From contig JAKJXP020000007.1 of assembly GCA_022225965.2 (NCBI GenBank), positions 620,001 through 684,000 of the forward strand: a DNA stretch of 64,000 bases, given 5' to 3'. A program made the position numbers and the translations under genes. Below the pieces are notes generated by a model. That model ran no database searches. It was not told the origin of the DNA and was given only the letters and a program-made list of their open reading frames with translations. Shown here piece by piece: positions 46,874 to 58,471 of the stretch (its first letter is position 1; each line of letters begins with the position of its first letter). This DNA comes from Diatrype stigma (Eukaryota > Ascomycota > Sordariomycetes > Xylariales > Diatrypaceae).

Positions 46874-46875
46874 TA

Positions 46876-47361
46876 TAGCATTACGTATGCAGCTATTCCT
46901 GTAGTTGTGGCTGAAGTTACCTAAAATAGTGTCACCTCTTCACCAGCCACATGTCTGCAGGAGCCTATTCTGGGCAAGTACGTAGCTTGAGTACGTAGCT
47001 TGCATTAGTTTCAATCCAATCATAGTTCAATCGCGTTCGTGTCCTCAAGGGAAGGCAGAGACAGGCCAGTTCCGATCGTTCTTCCAATCCATTGACCATT
47101 TCCGATTTTCCATTTTCGATTTTCGGTCTTTCGTTAACTTCGCCCCCGTTCACCCGTTTGTAGCAGCGGCTCGAGACAACACCAACTTCGAACCTCGACA
47201 CCACATCACTACAAACGAGAGACTACAACCCGACACTCCTCGGCTGCGTCTAATTAGTATTCGATGCTGCTTAGAGTGCAGTTTTCCCTGTACAGTCAGA
47301 GGTAGTAGCAGTCGAATCGACCACTGAGTTGCGACGGGATCCATCACACACATCAGCAACC
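46876..47361 (+). promoter_or_regulatory. erd2 upstream region
   Basis: About 490 bp between the miniature element and the erd2 start codon. Composition returns to normal. It must hold the erd2 core promoter and leader; no specific site is clear. Confidence 0.4.
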
Positions 47362-48314
47362 ATGTCGTTAAACGTCTTCCGAGTCCTAGGTATATACAAA
47401 GAAGAAGCAATTTATTTTGGAAGCAATGGGAAATGTTAATTGTTGTATTGCACTCTAGCGGACTTCTCCCATCTGGGATCCATCTTCATATTGCTCCATA
47501 AGATGACGGAGCTCAATGTACGTCATCTATACCCCCCCTACCTACTACCTACTTGCTACCTACCTACCTACCCCCTGGTCACCTGGTCGTATAGATATTG
47601 TGCTACAGAGAGGTTGAAGTCAAGCAAGCAGTGCTAACTCATGCTAACCCCCCTTCCCAGGGCGCCGCCGGAATCTCGTTCAAGTCGCAAGCATTATATC
47701 TGATCGTCTACATCACACGATACCTAGGTACGCCAGCAACCCCCTCTCAGCGCAGCAGCAGCAAGAGACCATCTATCTATTTATTCTAACCCCGCCCAAC
47801 CCGCGCGCAACCCGCAGATCTCTTCAGCACCAAGAGCCTGTACAACCTCGTGTTCAAGATCCTCTTCATCTCGGCGCAGAGCTACGTGGTGTACCTGATG
47901 ACGACGCGGTACAAGTCGACGACGGACCCGAACCTGGACACGTTCCGGGTGCAGTACCTGCTGGGCGGGGCGGCGGCCCTGGGCCTGCTGCTCCCCTACG
48001 CCTACACGCCCTGGGAGATGACGTGGGCCTTCTCGATCTGGCTCGAGTCGGTGGCCATCCTGCCGCAGCTCTTCATGCTGCAGCGCACCGGCGAGGCCGA
48101 GGTCATCACCACCCACTACCTCTTCGCCCTCGGCCTCTACCGCGCCCTTTACATCCCCAACTGGGTCTACCGCTGGCTCACCGAGGGCGCCGACCACCAG
48201 ACCGACTGGATCGCCATCATCGCCGGCGTCGTCCAGACCGTCCTCTACAGCGACTTCTTCTGGATCTACTACCAGAAGGTCATCAAGGGCCGGAAGTTCA
48301 AGCTGCCCGTATAG
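47362..48314 (+). CDS. erd2: ER lumen protein-retaining receptor (KDEL/HDEL receptor)
   Basis: Four exons, 47362-47389, 47459-47517, 47661-47727 and 47818-48314 (phases 1, 0, 1), 216 residues, the family's usual length. Erd2 is a seven-helix Golgi membrane receptor that binds the C-terminal HDEL/KDEL signal of escaped ER chaperones and returns them by COPI vesicles. The opening MSLNVFRVLADFSHLGSIFI, the G-x-SFKSQALYLIVYITRYLDLF block, and WEMTWAFSIWLESVAILPQL are all conserved, as is a basic tail (KGRKFKLPV) for COPI retrieval. The first three exons are 28, 59 and 67 nt. Intron 2 contains TACCTA repeats. Its promoter is squeezed against a dead retrotransposon and a miniature element. Confidence 0.97.
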
Positions 48315-50041
48315 AGGATAGATGCGGATCGGGGACGGAAGAAAGGAAGAAGAGGGGCGCAGAAAAGGAGAAGGGGGAGGGGCAGAGAATGAGGTGGTTA
48401 GAATCAGTAGTAAGGATAAGCGAAGACCCATCGCGTCTGGCTTTTCCTGTCGCTATCTTTCGCCTCTCTTCTCTCTCCCGCTCTTCCCACGTATGTTAAA
48501 GCGGCATTCGGCCCTGAAAAAATCGTACGATGATATCAAGAGCAAGGGAAACACGAGCGCATAGAAACGATTCCGATGTCACGACTATTGGAGCTCTTCT
48601 TCTTCCGATCTGTCTTCCGAACTTCACCTCACTTCTTCCTCATCGACGAAGAGGAGAAAACAATTTACGTGATGAGCGTACTCATCTCGGGACGTGGAAA
48701 AAATCTGGGGCGAGGGGGGGTTTGTCTTTATTTTCCCATTGACTACATACGGTGTACTGCGCGAGGAGGGTTAATGTCATATTATGGACTTGTCTGGCAT
48801 CAAATTAATGATGTATGTCTGTCTATCTTACGCAGGTGCTGGCTGCGGGGAGGCTGGGCATAAGGCGGCGTTTTTGGCCTATGTTGTGTGTGTGTGTGTG
48901 TGTGCAGTAAGGGAGAAAGAGAGGGAGGAAGGCCATGGCGGTGATGATGGCGGCGACGACATCCTCAAAGCCCAAAGGCTTTTGCGTGCCTTCACAAAGC
49001 AGAAGGCATGTGTTCGCATATATGTGGCCGGCCAAGTGGCAGTTGCTCTTTTGTTGTACATTACCAGATTAATGGAAGATGAGACAGCATTCAGTTGAAT
49101 GGCATTATTACTGGGCCTTGACTGCGCAAGTACTTACCTACCCATGTAGGGACTTCTATGAACATGAGAAGATTAGATATGGAGGTATTCCGGGCGTGAT
49201 AAAGAATGGCTTATATCATCCGTGCATTCATCAATCAGTCACGTAGTTGCGATACGAAGTGGATAATAAAGGGGGGAAAGACTCCCAAGAATCGACAACC
49301 GGATTGCCAACTCTCAGTTCATCGATTCGAAGCCTGCGAGTTCACTACTCTTTTGTCTCAAAGATTTTAGATGCCAGCTACGAAGTACTTTATAAATGCT
49401 ATTAAGCTTTTCTTTTCTTTTCTTGGTTTTGTACAGGGCCAACAAATGCTCATATGAGTGAGGTTAGGGGGAAACCGGCGGACCGTTCATTCAATAATTT
49501 CATGCGTGTTTTTCAATGCCTCCTTTTCCATCCTTTCATCCCATCCATCCATCCGTCCGTCCATCCCCTGTCGGGTTTGGTCTGTTGGGAGATGGGATGG
49601 TGGGGATTGGGGAGGAAAACAAAAGAAAGCCGACGAAACGCCCGCTTGCCATGCGCACCCACTTCTCCCGCTCCCGGAAAATTCCATAAAAAGGGGGATG
49701 CCTGCCTGTCTGCCTGCCTGCCTGCCGTTTCAACCAGGACACTCAGTGGTATTAGTGACCTTACTTTCCCTCCTTTCCCTCCATAACACCTCCATGGCAA
49801 AGTTGAACCTCAGACCTTATTTATCATACACACATACAACTGCGCTAGCAGTGGTTTCGCGCCATTTTTCTCGTGTTGATCTTCTCCTCGTATTGTATAA
49901 TGAAGTGCATTAAGTGGATAGTCGGACCCGTGGCATAAGGCTCGAAGTCCCTTGCTACTACTAGGGTTGAGCAAGAAGACGTTCCTGAGCAATATACGGG
50001 GGCGAGCGAGGGACCATCAGGGGGTGGGGACGTGGCGGCCT
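48315..50041. other. Convergent intergenic region, erd2 and yag7-like gene
   Basis: 1.7 kb holding two 3' ends. Simple repeats: (TG)n at 48884-48904, CATCC/GTCC repeats near 49543-49566, and GCCT repeats at 49700-49726. No gene is supported; small frames on both strands at 49454-49913 are products of the repeats. Confidence 0.5.
49700..49726. repeat. (CCTG)n microsatellite
   Basis: About six units with one interruption (CTGTC). Confidence 0.9.
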
Positions 50042-51699
50042 CTAGGACGATTCTTCATTTCGTCTTCCGCCACGGCCCTGTCCACCTCGGCCTCGACCGC
50101 GCCCGCGACCCTCACCGCCGTAGCTACCCCGGCCGCGGTAACCTCGTCCACGGCCTCTCCAGCCACCATGGCTACCCTCTCGTTCGTGTCCGCGCGGTCG
50201 GTTGCGCTGGACTTGATGGAAGCCGTCGTTCGCTTCTCCAGTAGGCGCGGCAGCAGGCTGCTCTTAGGGTCAGTAAACCAGTTCACACAGATATGAAGGT
50301 GTCTGGGAATATACTGACCTGAGGTGGGTGGTCAGGCTGATCATCTGCCCATGACTGGACATTGCCTGCCTCAGCCGGTGTTGCCGTCAAGCCAGTGTCA
50401 GTCTCTGTGGGGTTACGAGGGACCTTCACCCAATCGTCCTGAGAGGCACTAAGGTCGTTGTTAGTATCCCATTGCGTCTCTGCGGCAGCGTTGGCGGCGT
50501 TATCGGAAACGCCAGCGTTAGCCGGGATGCCCGAGTCTGGACTGGCTTCAGCATGGCCATTGGTGAAAGGGGCAGTTTCGCCTGTAGTGTCAATCTCAGT
50601 GAGACCGGCATGGGCGACGGTTGGGTCAGTTGCGACAGGTTCAGAGGACTGGACAGGGGCCTCTGCCGCTTCGGTAGCCTCGGGTGCGGTTTCGGTCACA
50701 GCATCCGTGTTTGCAAATGTGCTAATATGTGCTTCAGATGCAGCTTTGACCTGAGCATCTACGGTGGGGTTAGTTTTTTTCCAGCAGCAAAGCATAAATA
50801 AAGCCATGGATCAGTAAGCTTACAAGACGTCTGAAGCTCCTCGCCGCTGACGCTCTGTGTCTTCTCCTCAGAGCCTTCAATCAGCTTCAGCATAGTCGAG
50901 ACAGCATTCTCATCGCCCGAGTAGACGTTGAGCAAGACACCCTCCAAGGCCATATTCTCGTCAAGCCCGGCATCGGCCTCCTCAGATCTCCGGGCGGCAG
51001 CCAGGCGCAGGAATTGCGAGAGGGTCAGAAGGCTATCATGTAGAGTCTTCTTCGAGTCTGCAGCGGCCTTCTCCTGAACCTCCTTGACAGCTTCAGCCTT
51101 GGCAGTCTCGAACTTCTCACTTAATGTCTTCTCAAGTGTGGCCTTCTCCGAGGCGAGGCGTGTGCGATACTCCTCGTCGACCTTCTTGAACTGGGCTAGC
51201 TGTTCCTCGATCTGGGCGAGTTGGGCCTCAAGATGAGGCTTCTTAAGGCGCTGCGCTCTCTGGTCGACATTGAGTAGCTTGAGTTGGACAAGTTCGTCGA
51301 GGCTCTTATCCTTGTATTCGGCGACGATGGAGTCGGTTCGAGAAGCGTTGGCCTAGAAAATGCCCGGGTCAGGTCTGATTTGGAGTCATTTGCCATAAAG
51401 ACCCAACTTACGATCTTCTTGTTCAGGTTGCGGACGTTCCTAGGGGCTGGGTCAGCTCACGCACAGCATGCGGGGTAAGTGCGCGCGCCAGGCACGGTTG
51501 AGTAGAAGCAGACTCACTTTTGTAGCTCCCGGATGTAAGGAGTCTCGTCATCGTCTTGGCCATTTACAGATGAAGCCTTCTCAGGCGCGGGGGAAACCGA
51601 GGGGGCAGGTGACTCGATCTGTGGTTCAGCCTTGGTCTTCTTCTTCTTCGCCGACTTGGACTCAGTCTGTACGGGTGGGTTCTGGACAGTAGAAGGCAT
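50042..51699 (-). CDS. yag7: Yag7-like protein with RGG tail
   Basis: Five exons: 51518-51699, 51412-51439 (28 nt), 50824-51352, 50319-50758 and 50042-50260, with phases 2, 0, 1, 0, giving 465 residues. The opening PSTVQNPPVQTESKSAKKKK, the block YIRELQKNVRNLNKKI, a long Lys/Glu/Ala coiled coil, and LSQFLRLAAARR ... NMALEGVLLNVYSGDENAV identify the fungal Yag7-like family (dimerisation domain). Its role is poorly known; yeast Yag7 is reported with ribosome/chromatin-related partners. After an Ala/Thr/Glu-rich disordered region comes DDWVKVPRNPTET and a C-terminus of about 50 residues full of RGG/RGR, typical of RNA-binding tails. The last acceptor is ambiguous by one codon (50260 or 50257). 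The RGG tail is visible only when the last exon is read in the correct frame. Confidence 0.82.
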
Positions 51700-52568
51700 C
51701 TTGAATCGGAATTTGGTTTGGAAGTTTTGCTCCCTTGGTCAAGTCGGTAACTGGGAGTTGGTAGGTGGTTGATAGTTGAGTGGGGTGGTGGTTCGTGGCC
51801 AGAAGTGCTCGCGTGCTGGAAGATGGAAGATGATAGTGGGAGGTGGGAAGTGGCAGGCGGCAGGGTGGGTAGGTGGGTAGGTGGGTAAAGAATCACAATA
51901 GAAAATAGAACCTTGGGTTCTATCTCTAACACAGAGCTGGGTGGCTTCGGTGGAATCTAGCAACTCGAATGCGGAATATGCAATCTGAAATACTTGGAAG
52001 ATTTATAGGTTTGCGAGGCGCATTTGTAGGTGTTGGTAGGGGCTGTGGTGATATTTTTGTGTTTCTGACTGGAGGTGTGGAGTGTGGGAAGGTTGACGAT
52101 ATCGCAACTAATCAGCAAGCACTGACAGGGTAGAAAGCTGCACAGTGGTCCTACAGTAGAAAGCCTTGCTGCGAAGTACCAAGGTATGAGGTAACGAGGT
52201 AACAGGTCCGACAGGCGGGCAGGCGGGCAGGCGGGCAGGGTAACAACGGGGCAGCAGCCACACAGCGCTACCAGACTTCAAATTTTTGACGATTAGGTAC
52301 GAAGTACTTATTCGTACTTAGGTACATTAGCAGCACTGAAAGTCCATCCATGGTCCATGGATGTTGGGCAGCTTCGTTAGGGCCAGAAAGAAACCAATGA
52401 TTTCCGTTTTATGTTTTAACCTTCCTTGGGTATATGTACCTACGTAACACTTTCCAAGATTGGAGCTCTTCCTTGTGAGAGATTCAACTCATTATACCCT
52501 AGGTACATAGTTCAATCCGTATGGTACAGATGCATTTCCATCGTTGATGCTGTTGATACATACTTAGG
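51700..52568. other. yag7-like upstream region
   Basis: Promoter side of the yag7-like gene. Contains GGTGGGTA repeats (51863-51887), GGCGGGCA repeats (52212-52239) and a GTACGAAGTAC palindrome near 52297. No reading frame is supported. Confidence 0.5.
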
Positions 52569-53126
52569 AGACCTGCTATTGGGGCTGTCTCAACTTTACT
52601 CTTGGGCTGTACCCATACCCTGACAGCTGGTGGCCGGACTGTCCCAGTGCACTAGTCCCTCCTATTAACGGAGATGCTGCAACGTCCAGTTTCCCACCTA
52701 AACCAACGGATTTTGCATACAACAGCTTGGGAACCAATAATGGGCTACGACATAACGGCAATGCCGATTTAATTCCTATTGCAAAGACGATAATCCCGCC
52801 CTTATACAAAGCGGCACCCAACGCGGCCGTACCAGCGCCCCCCGTGCCAGCGCCCCCCGTGCCAGCGCCCCCCGTGCCAGCGCCCCCCGTGCCGGCACCC
52901 GCGGTTTTAGTTTTCGGTTTTGCGTTAATGTTGTATCGGTATTATAGTAATACATAGCACTTACAAAATAACGATATAATGCCGAATGGTTCGTTTTAGG
53001 TGCGATATTGGTGGTTATAGCGGGTGGCTACATAAGGGGGTTTTAACCTTTTACTGTGGGTCCGACAGTTGGCAAGGTATGGGTACAGCCCAAGAGTAAA
53101 GTTAAAACAGCCCCAATAGCAGGTCT
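52569..53126. mobile_element. 558-bp Mutator-like miniature element with 10-bp target duplication
   Basis: Both ends start AGACCTGCTATTGGGGCTGT when read inward. The arms match for about 50 bp with two differences and stay similar to about 70 bp (52569-52638, 53057-53126). The 10-bp CATACTTAGG is repeated directly on each side (52559-52568 and 53127-53136). Duplications of 9-11 bp are typical of Mutator-like elements. The interior has a 15-bp GC-rich minisatellite and no transposase. Unlike the other elements here it keeps normal GC, so it is younger or escaped RIP. Confidence 0.87.
52829..52903. repeat. 15-bp minisatellite inside the Mutator-like element
   Basis: Four near-identical units of GTGCCAGCGCCCCCC and a fifth diverged one. 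The frame across it would encode PAPPV repeats, but no gene is supported. Confidence 0.92.
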
Positions 53127-53653
53127 CATACTTAGGTATGTATACAGACATACATAGGCTAGGTAGAGGAAGGCACGCAGGCGGCTGACAGGGAATCCGG
53201 GGGAATCGCAAAGAACCGCCCTTGACAACTTGGGAGCTAATGCATGCAGGCCATGTGAGGCTGAAACCTACAACTTGGTTTCCCAGCTAGAGTGTTTCGC
53301 ATCCTGCATCTTGCACATCCCGATGAATTCCAGTGTTGAGAGCCCTCGTGTTAACAAGTTTCCTACCTAGGTATATTGTGTATAGGTGCATTGTGTAGTC
53401 TCTTGTGTGTAGGCAGTCAACCCCATTCGATACCTCGCTATAACTCCTGCTCACGCTATATGAAGCCAACCTTAGCTGCTCCTGTACAGTTCTCGTCTAT
53501 GGGCCGTTCCAACGGCACACACATGAGACCTCCAGTTTCGCATTGCGCAAGGCTGAGTCGTGGATACTTCTTCTGGATCAGAAGTAACCTGTATATGGTG
53601 ACGGTGACACCTTTACAAGAAGGCTGTCCATGTTTTATTGATGGCGACATACT

Positions 53654-54157
53654 TCATCCCTTGAACTTGCTTAAAGTATCCTATTTCGAAGCATATTAGC
53701 AGAGAGCAGGAGGCTGGGAAGAGCTCGCGGCTTATGACTTACTGGGGTGACTTTCTTGACGCTTTTGGCGCTGATGCCCCTCTCGCCGGCTTGCTTGGAA
53801 TCAATTGCGGCCTCCCGCATCAATCTACAGGAATAGTCTTAAGTCAGAATAACATACGTGGCCTTGGGAAGGGACGCGACGTCATGATTCCAGGGGAAGC
53901 AAGCAGGCAGGCAGGCAGGCAGGCAGTTCAATTCGATTATACTCATACGTTTGCATGAACAGGGCGTAGTCCAGGAACATCTATAAATATAGCATCGTTC
54001 GTTAGACGCAGTAGCTAGACGCGCTCAAGACGCGATCACAGTGGAAGTGGGGCTGGCTTACCATGACATCCACGTTCTTGCTCACATTGCACTTGGAATG
54101 GGCCTTGACAATCTTCTTGACCGTGGCCCTCGGGTACATCTTCTGGCCGGGAGCCAT
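53654..54157 (-). CDS. CENP-W-like histone-fold protein
   Basis: Four small exons: 54062-54157, 53949-53980, 53743-53824 and 53654-53680 (phases 0, 2, 0), 78 residues. All three introns have GT...AG ends (GTAAGC, GTATGA, GTAAGT) and the frame closes at a TGA. The protein opens MAPGQKMYPRATVKKIVKAH, continues with a V-x-M-MFLDYALFMQ helix, then ...GERGISAKSVKKVTPDTL. This is the one-domain histone fold of fungal CENP-W (Wip1), the partner of CENP-T in the inner kinetochore (CCAN), which binds centromeric DNA. The length (78) fits. No exon exceeds 100 nt, so frame listings miss it. A GCAG microsatellite lies in intron 2. A CBF/NF-Y-type subunit is the main alternative, but those are longer. Confidence 0.82.
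53903..53926. repeat. (GCAG)n microsatellite in an intron
   Basis: About six units inside the second intron of the CENP-W-like gene. Confidence 0.95.
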
Positions 54158-54846
54158 CTTGGGTGGTGGGCGACAGTTCCTGTCCTCGAATTACAACTGA
54201 GTGAAGATCGAATCAGTGGAGGAGGATATTCGGATGTTCAGAGCCCTGGATGTTTCTCAGCATTCCAGGTTGTATGTTTGTATGTATGCAAGTAATTAAT
54301 AGCGTTCAAGGTAGGCGCCCAGGATAAGAACTCCACTAATTTAGGCTCGATCAGTGCCTGGCCTAGCGACCCAGCTGCCCCGAGCCGAATGTGACGTAGC
54401 TAAGGAGCCCGGGCCACTCTGTAGTTATACTCACCTAGACTCTCGTGTCGGTCCGATCTGAGATCTATCGTTTCAGTCTCCTGATATACTCGTGATAAAG
54501 TGGTGTTATAGACAGATATAACGAAAACGAAAATGAAGCTCCGATTCTCTAGATAACTACCTAGGATATGCCTAAGTTGTCCATCGTATCCATCACTCAT
54601 ATTCATAACTAACTACCAACCGCCTCGAAAATCAAGATGAACTCTCCTAAATGATGGTCCGCAAGCACTTCTCGCAACCCTTCTTCTCATATTTCGACTT
54701 CGTGTGTAAGTCGAGATCAGATCCGCCGCTCATTCTTGCGATCATAAGTACGAGGAATATGGGGGTCTTTTCTTCTTCGGGCATTCTAGCCATCCTGTCC
54801 CTTGTGATACCCTTTTCCTGAGGCCAATCGGTTTTGCGAATAAGAC
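54158..54846. other. Region between CENP-W-like and 2EXR genes
   Basis: About 690 bp: promoter of the CENP-W-like gene and 3' flank of the 2EXR gene. No further gene seen. Confidence 0.45.
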
Positions 54847-56054
54847 CTAACCACCATACGGGTCGACGACAAGCTTGACCTCCACCTTGCGAGGCACCTC
54901 CAGGCCCTGGAAGAACTTCTCCACCTCCGCCTTGTAATACTGATACTTCTGGTCATCAGCGGCATCAATCGCGCAAGCGCAATCATTATCCTTCTTCGCC
55001 GGGTGTCTCTTCTGGAAGGCTTCCACGGGCATGAAGCCATCGTTCGCGACGAAGTCGTCGCTGACACCCCCGCCCCAGGTGTATGGCCGGCCATGCTTGC
55101 AGTCGGGGTTGGAGGCCACGATGATGTAGAGGACGCGGAGGGCCTTCATATTGACGAGGGCTTTCTCGTCATTCCTGGTGAGACACATCGGGCGGCCAAA
55201 GAGGACCGAATCCTTGCGGAGTGCCAGCTTCTGGATCTGGTGGGTCCACGAGACATCGGGCGGGGTGAAGGGCTCGTAGTGGGAGCGGCGGAAGGCGGTA
55301 GAGGCCAGGACAGCAAAGCTATGCACAGCTTCCAGTTTCACAGCTTCCAATTCATCGGCACACAAGCGCTCGTATGCCTCCCATATGTAGTCATTGCCCA
55401 GGAATACTACATCTTGGCGGAAGTCGGCCCAGAACCAAGTCTCCGAGTAGCGGAGACGGCTGCTGACCGGCTTGAGCTGGCCGGTTTTCCAGATATTTAT
55501 CTCCGCCGCCGCCTGTCCCGGGGTCGGCGTGAAGATCAGACCAGTCAACTGGGCATATTCTCTGGGCCCGATGATGGTGGTGCCGCTGCTGCGGAGGGCC
55601 CGTGGGTCGACGGCGGCGGATGTGCTCGCAGTTGACACGTTCTGAACGAACAAGCCCGTGTCAACGTCAAGCGCTCCATAGGTCTGGATGCTCAGGTGGA
55701 CGCCGATGTAGTGGCGCAACGGCTTGCAAGTAGCCTCTTTGTGCTTCTGCCAGATCACTAGAGGGCAAAGAAATCGGAGAAGCATTAGCAAAGCTCTTCA
55801 ACGTCGATAGTGGCATGCCGCTAGATTGGCACCGCGGCGTGTCTTCTATGCTGATAGTATTTGATGTGTCACGACTTCGTCCCGCTGTTGCTATATGGAA
55901 TGGACTTACTGTGCTTGACCTCGGGGGGCAACTTTGGGAATGGGTGAAACGATGTCAAGGGTGCGTGCGTAGTCTTGTTCTCGCCGGTTTTGGCCGCCTC
56001 GGCTTCCAACTGGCGGAACCAGTGCTCGATCTTCTCCATGTAATGCATCGCCAT
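54847..56054 (-). CDS. 2EXR-domain protein
   Basis: Two exons, 55910-56054 and 54847-55757 (phase 1, GTAAGT donor), 351 residues. Across the junction the protein reads FHPFPKLPPEV-KH-MIWQKHKEAT, the start of the 2EXR domain, a fungal family of unknown biochemical role that is greatly expanded in Pezizomycotina. The rest has the usual LFVQN/INPAVDT-like layout with a D-V-FLGNDY...F-SF-VLAS-A core, then a Trp/Asp-rich end. No enzyme motif, membrane segment or signal peptide was seen. The exon 1 start follows the first in-frame Met; two further Mets (3 and 6) are close. Function cannot be stated. Confidence 0.72.
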
Positions 56055-56323
56055 GCTCTTCTTTTCCTCTGAAATATTCTTGTTGGTGATACTGCCGGGC
56101 TGTAGTCGGGACTAGAATAGTGGCCAGATGGTTTTTGGTTGCACTGGAGTCGTTGGTCTCTGTATACTAGATTAGTTTCCTTGGAGATCCGCAAGTGTCG
56201 AGAATTCAAAGTGAAGTTCTTCGAATAAATCAGTTTATGTTGTCATATATGCAGAGACGGGATTGACTTATAATCAAATGCAACTGATCGTCCCGTGGTC
56301 TGAATAGTAGATGGTGGGGGATG

Positions 56324-56620
56324 AGGAACTGGGGTTGAGGGGGGAAGATCAAGAAGGCCATAGGCTAGGACATTGAGGAAAGGTGAAATATCTACTAATG
56401 TAGGCAGTGGCACGCGGTGCAAACATTTCAGATGGTAAGATCCAAACCAGAAGTTGAGGAAAGATGGGGTGTCTAGAGTGTAAGCAGTTGCACGCGGTCT
56501 AAACATTTCGAGTGGTAAGATCTGATCTGGGAGTTGAGGGAAGGTGGGATATCCCGAGTTTAAGCAGTCACACGCGGTGCAAACGTTTCAAATAGTACAA
56601 ACTAAACCGGGAGGGCAGGA
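56324..56620. repeat. 80-bp tandem repeat
   Basis: The words GCAGT--CACGCGGTGCAAAC recur at 56404, 56484 and 56564, exactly 80 bp apart, with a diverged earlier copy from about 56324. Units share GGTAAGATC and GTTGAGG-AAG-TGGG. Not coding. Confidence 0.88.
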
Positions 56621-56624
56621 ACAG

Positions 56625-56717
56625 AAAAGGGGTCGGCGATGGAGGGGTATAAAGGGGTCGACGACGGAGGGGTAAAAAGGGGTCGGCGATGAGGGGGTGA
56701 AAAGGGTCGACGACCAG
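56625..56717. repeat. 26-bp tandem repeat
   Basis: About 3.5 units of AAAAGGGGTCGGCGATGGAG with GTCGACGAC variants, directly after the 80-bp array. Confidence 0.88.
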
Positions 56718-58471
56718 GCTGCCACTCCATTCCCATATCGTCTTCCTGGTGCCATAGGCCTCTTTTTATGGTATTACCATGAGTTTCACCTTGAGCGTCT
56801 TCCCAGATACTCATAAAAGTCAAAAACTCATGAGATGGCAGATCTCAAGAAGCACTATAGACCAGATGCGTGTATGAGCATATACTCATAGCGAGACTAC
56901 CAAAGCTTTCATTATGGGTTGCTCAAGAGTCAAGCAAACGATATCAGGAAGATAGCTGCTTCAAGGGTAGCTTCAAATAATTTTCTAGAAGTCACCAACA
57001 TATCATGTATATCGTGTACTGTAATTTTTTATCTGCCCTCACTAAATCTCAGTGTACCGACTCACGCTTACGGCTTCACACCATTCCTTCACACCTTGGG
57101 TCCACAAGCTCATAATAATCACCGAGATAACTCCTGGATGGAGTGGAGTGAAACGACGACATTCTGACTTGTGGGGGGCATGGAAGTGGTAAATGATGGG
57201 TATGAGTTAGAGAATGGGTTGATGACAAGCGAAGACAATGTTGGATTAAATGACAAAGAACCCCTAGCTGCACACAGTATTAACAGAGAGTATCATCATA
57301 TAACTCTAATACGTCACTTGCTTTGTCTTTGGGGGGAGGGCACAAAAGGTCTCGAGACCACCTCCTCTAGACCACCTTCTCTAGGTACTCAGGGGCATTA
57401 ATGTAATGGTACGTAGGGCTGAGAGCAGAGTGGGAACAAAAGGCGAGAGCAATGGGTACTTAGGTAGGGATAAAGGGCGGGAGCAAACAAATGTGTTGAT
57501 GATTCCGAAAAGGTGGCAGTGGCATTTTGGACTTCCTGTAATAGGTGCTGATGATGGTTAACATGCAACAATAGCAGAAGAGCATTAGTAGAATAACGTG
57601 GGATTGCATTGTGCTATTAGAAAATGGCTAACTGGGAACACATGCAACTTGAAGAAGGCTTCACATGCCATGTCACTAAGAACAGAACACTCGCAACCAT
57701 GCACATACTCGTGACAGCATATTACGCAATATGATCACTAGTCCCCCAGTTATCCCTCTGACTTATACCTAGTTAAGTGCCTTAAGTCTTCATACGTACG
57801 CATGGACGTGCTTATTCTGTAGTATATCTAAGCATTTACAAGCCGTTGCAGGAACCCAGGGCCAGGCTTGCTGATATAAGTATCTACGAAGTCTTTACGA
57901 TTATCGAGACCTCATTGTCACCAACCTCCGCCCCCGCCCCCCACAACACTATTGATTGAGTCTATGGTACTTGAAGATATAATGAGTATGACTTGATAGT
58001 TACGGCCCGCACTGCCCACGAGATGGCGGCTCGCGTTCTCCCAAATAAGCCTTTCAGAATCCCGTATCTTCATTGAAACTTACAAGAACTGCCCCCTCAG
58101 AGCCGATGACGGTCATGAAATAAATACCCCAAATAGTTGGGTACTGAAAAAAGAGTCTAGGGATCTGGCTTCCAGACTATCTACACATGCCCAATTCGGA
58201 GAAGGTATGGCTTAGAGATTTATAAAGGCGCTTGCATCTTCATATTCCGTGACGGCCATCATTTACCCTCTAAGGTTGCCTAAACATCGGCGATGAAGAT
58301 GGACGTCCTCCGGTAGCCGCCGCTCACGTTTAATTGTCGAGCAGGCCCAAGACAACTAAGGCTCATACCTAATACGGGCGCGATACTATGTAGGGAGCCA
58401 CTGGCTCCACCGGAGTGCTACGCTCCGCACCCCCGGAAGCGGCAGTAGGTAGCAGAGCGGCCTCGAGGGTT

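Noticed and set aside
49454..49913. Overlapping frames on both strands near 49.5-49.9 kb
   Set aside because: They translate CATCC, CCTG and other simple repeats; nothing conserved.
52727..52957. PAPPV-repeat frame of 76 residues
   Set aside because: It is the translation of the 15-bp minisatellite inside the Mutator-like element and lacks a plausible gene around it.
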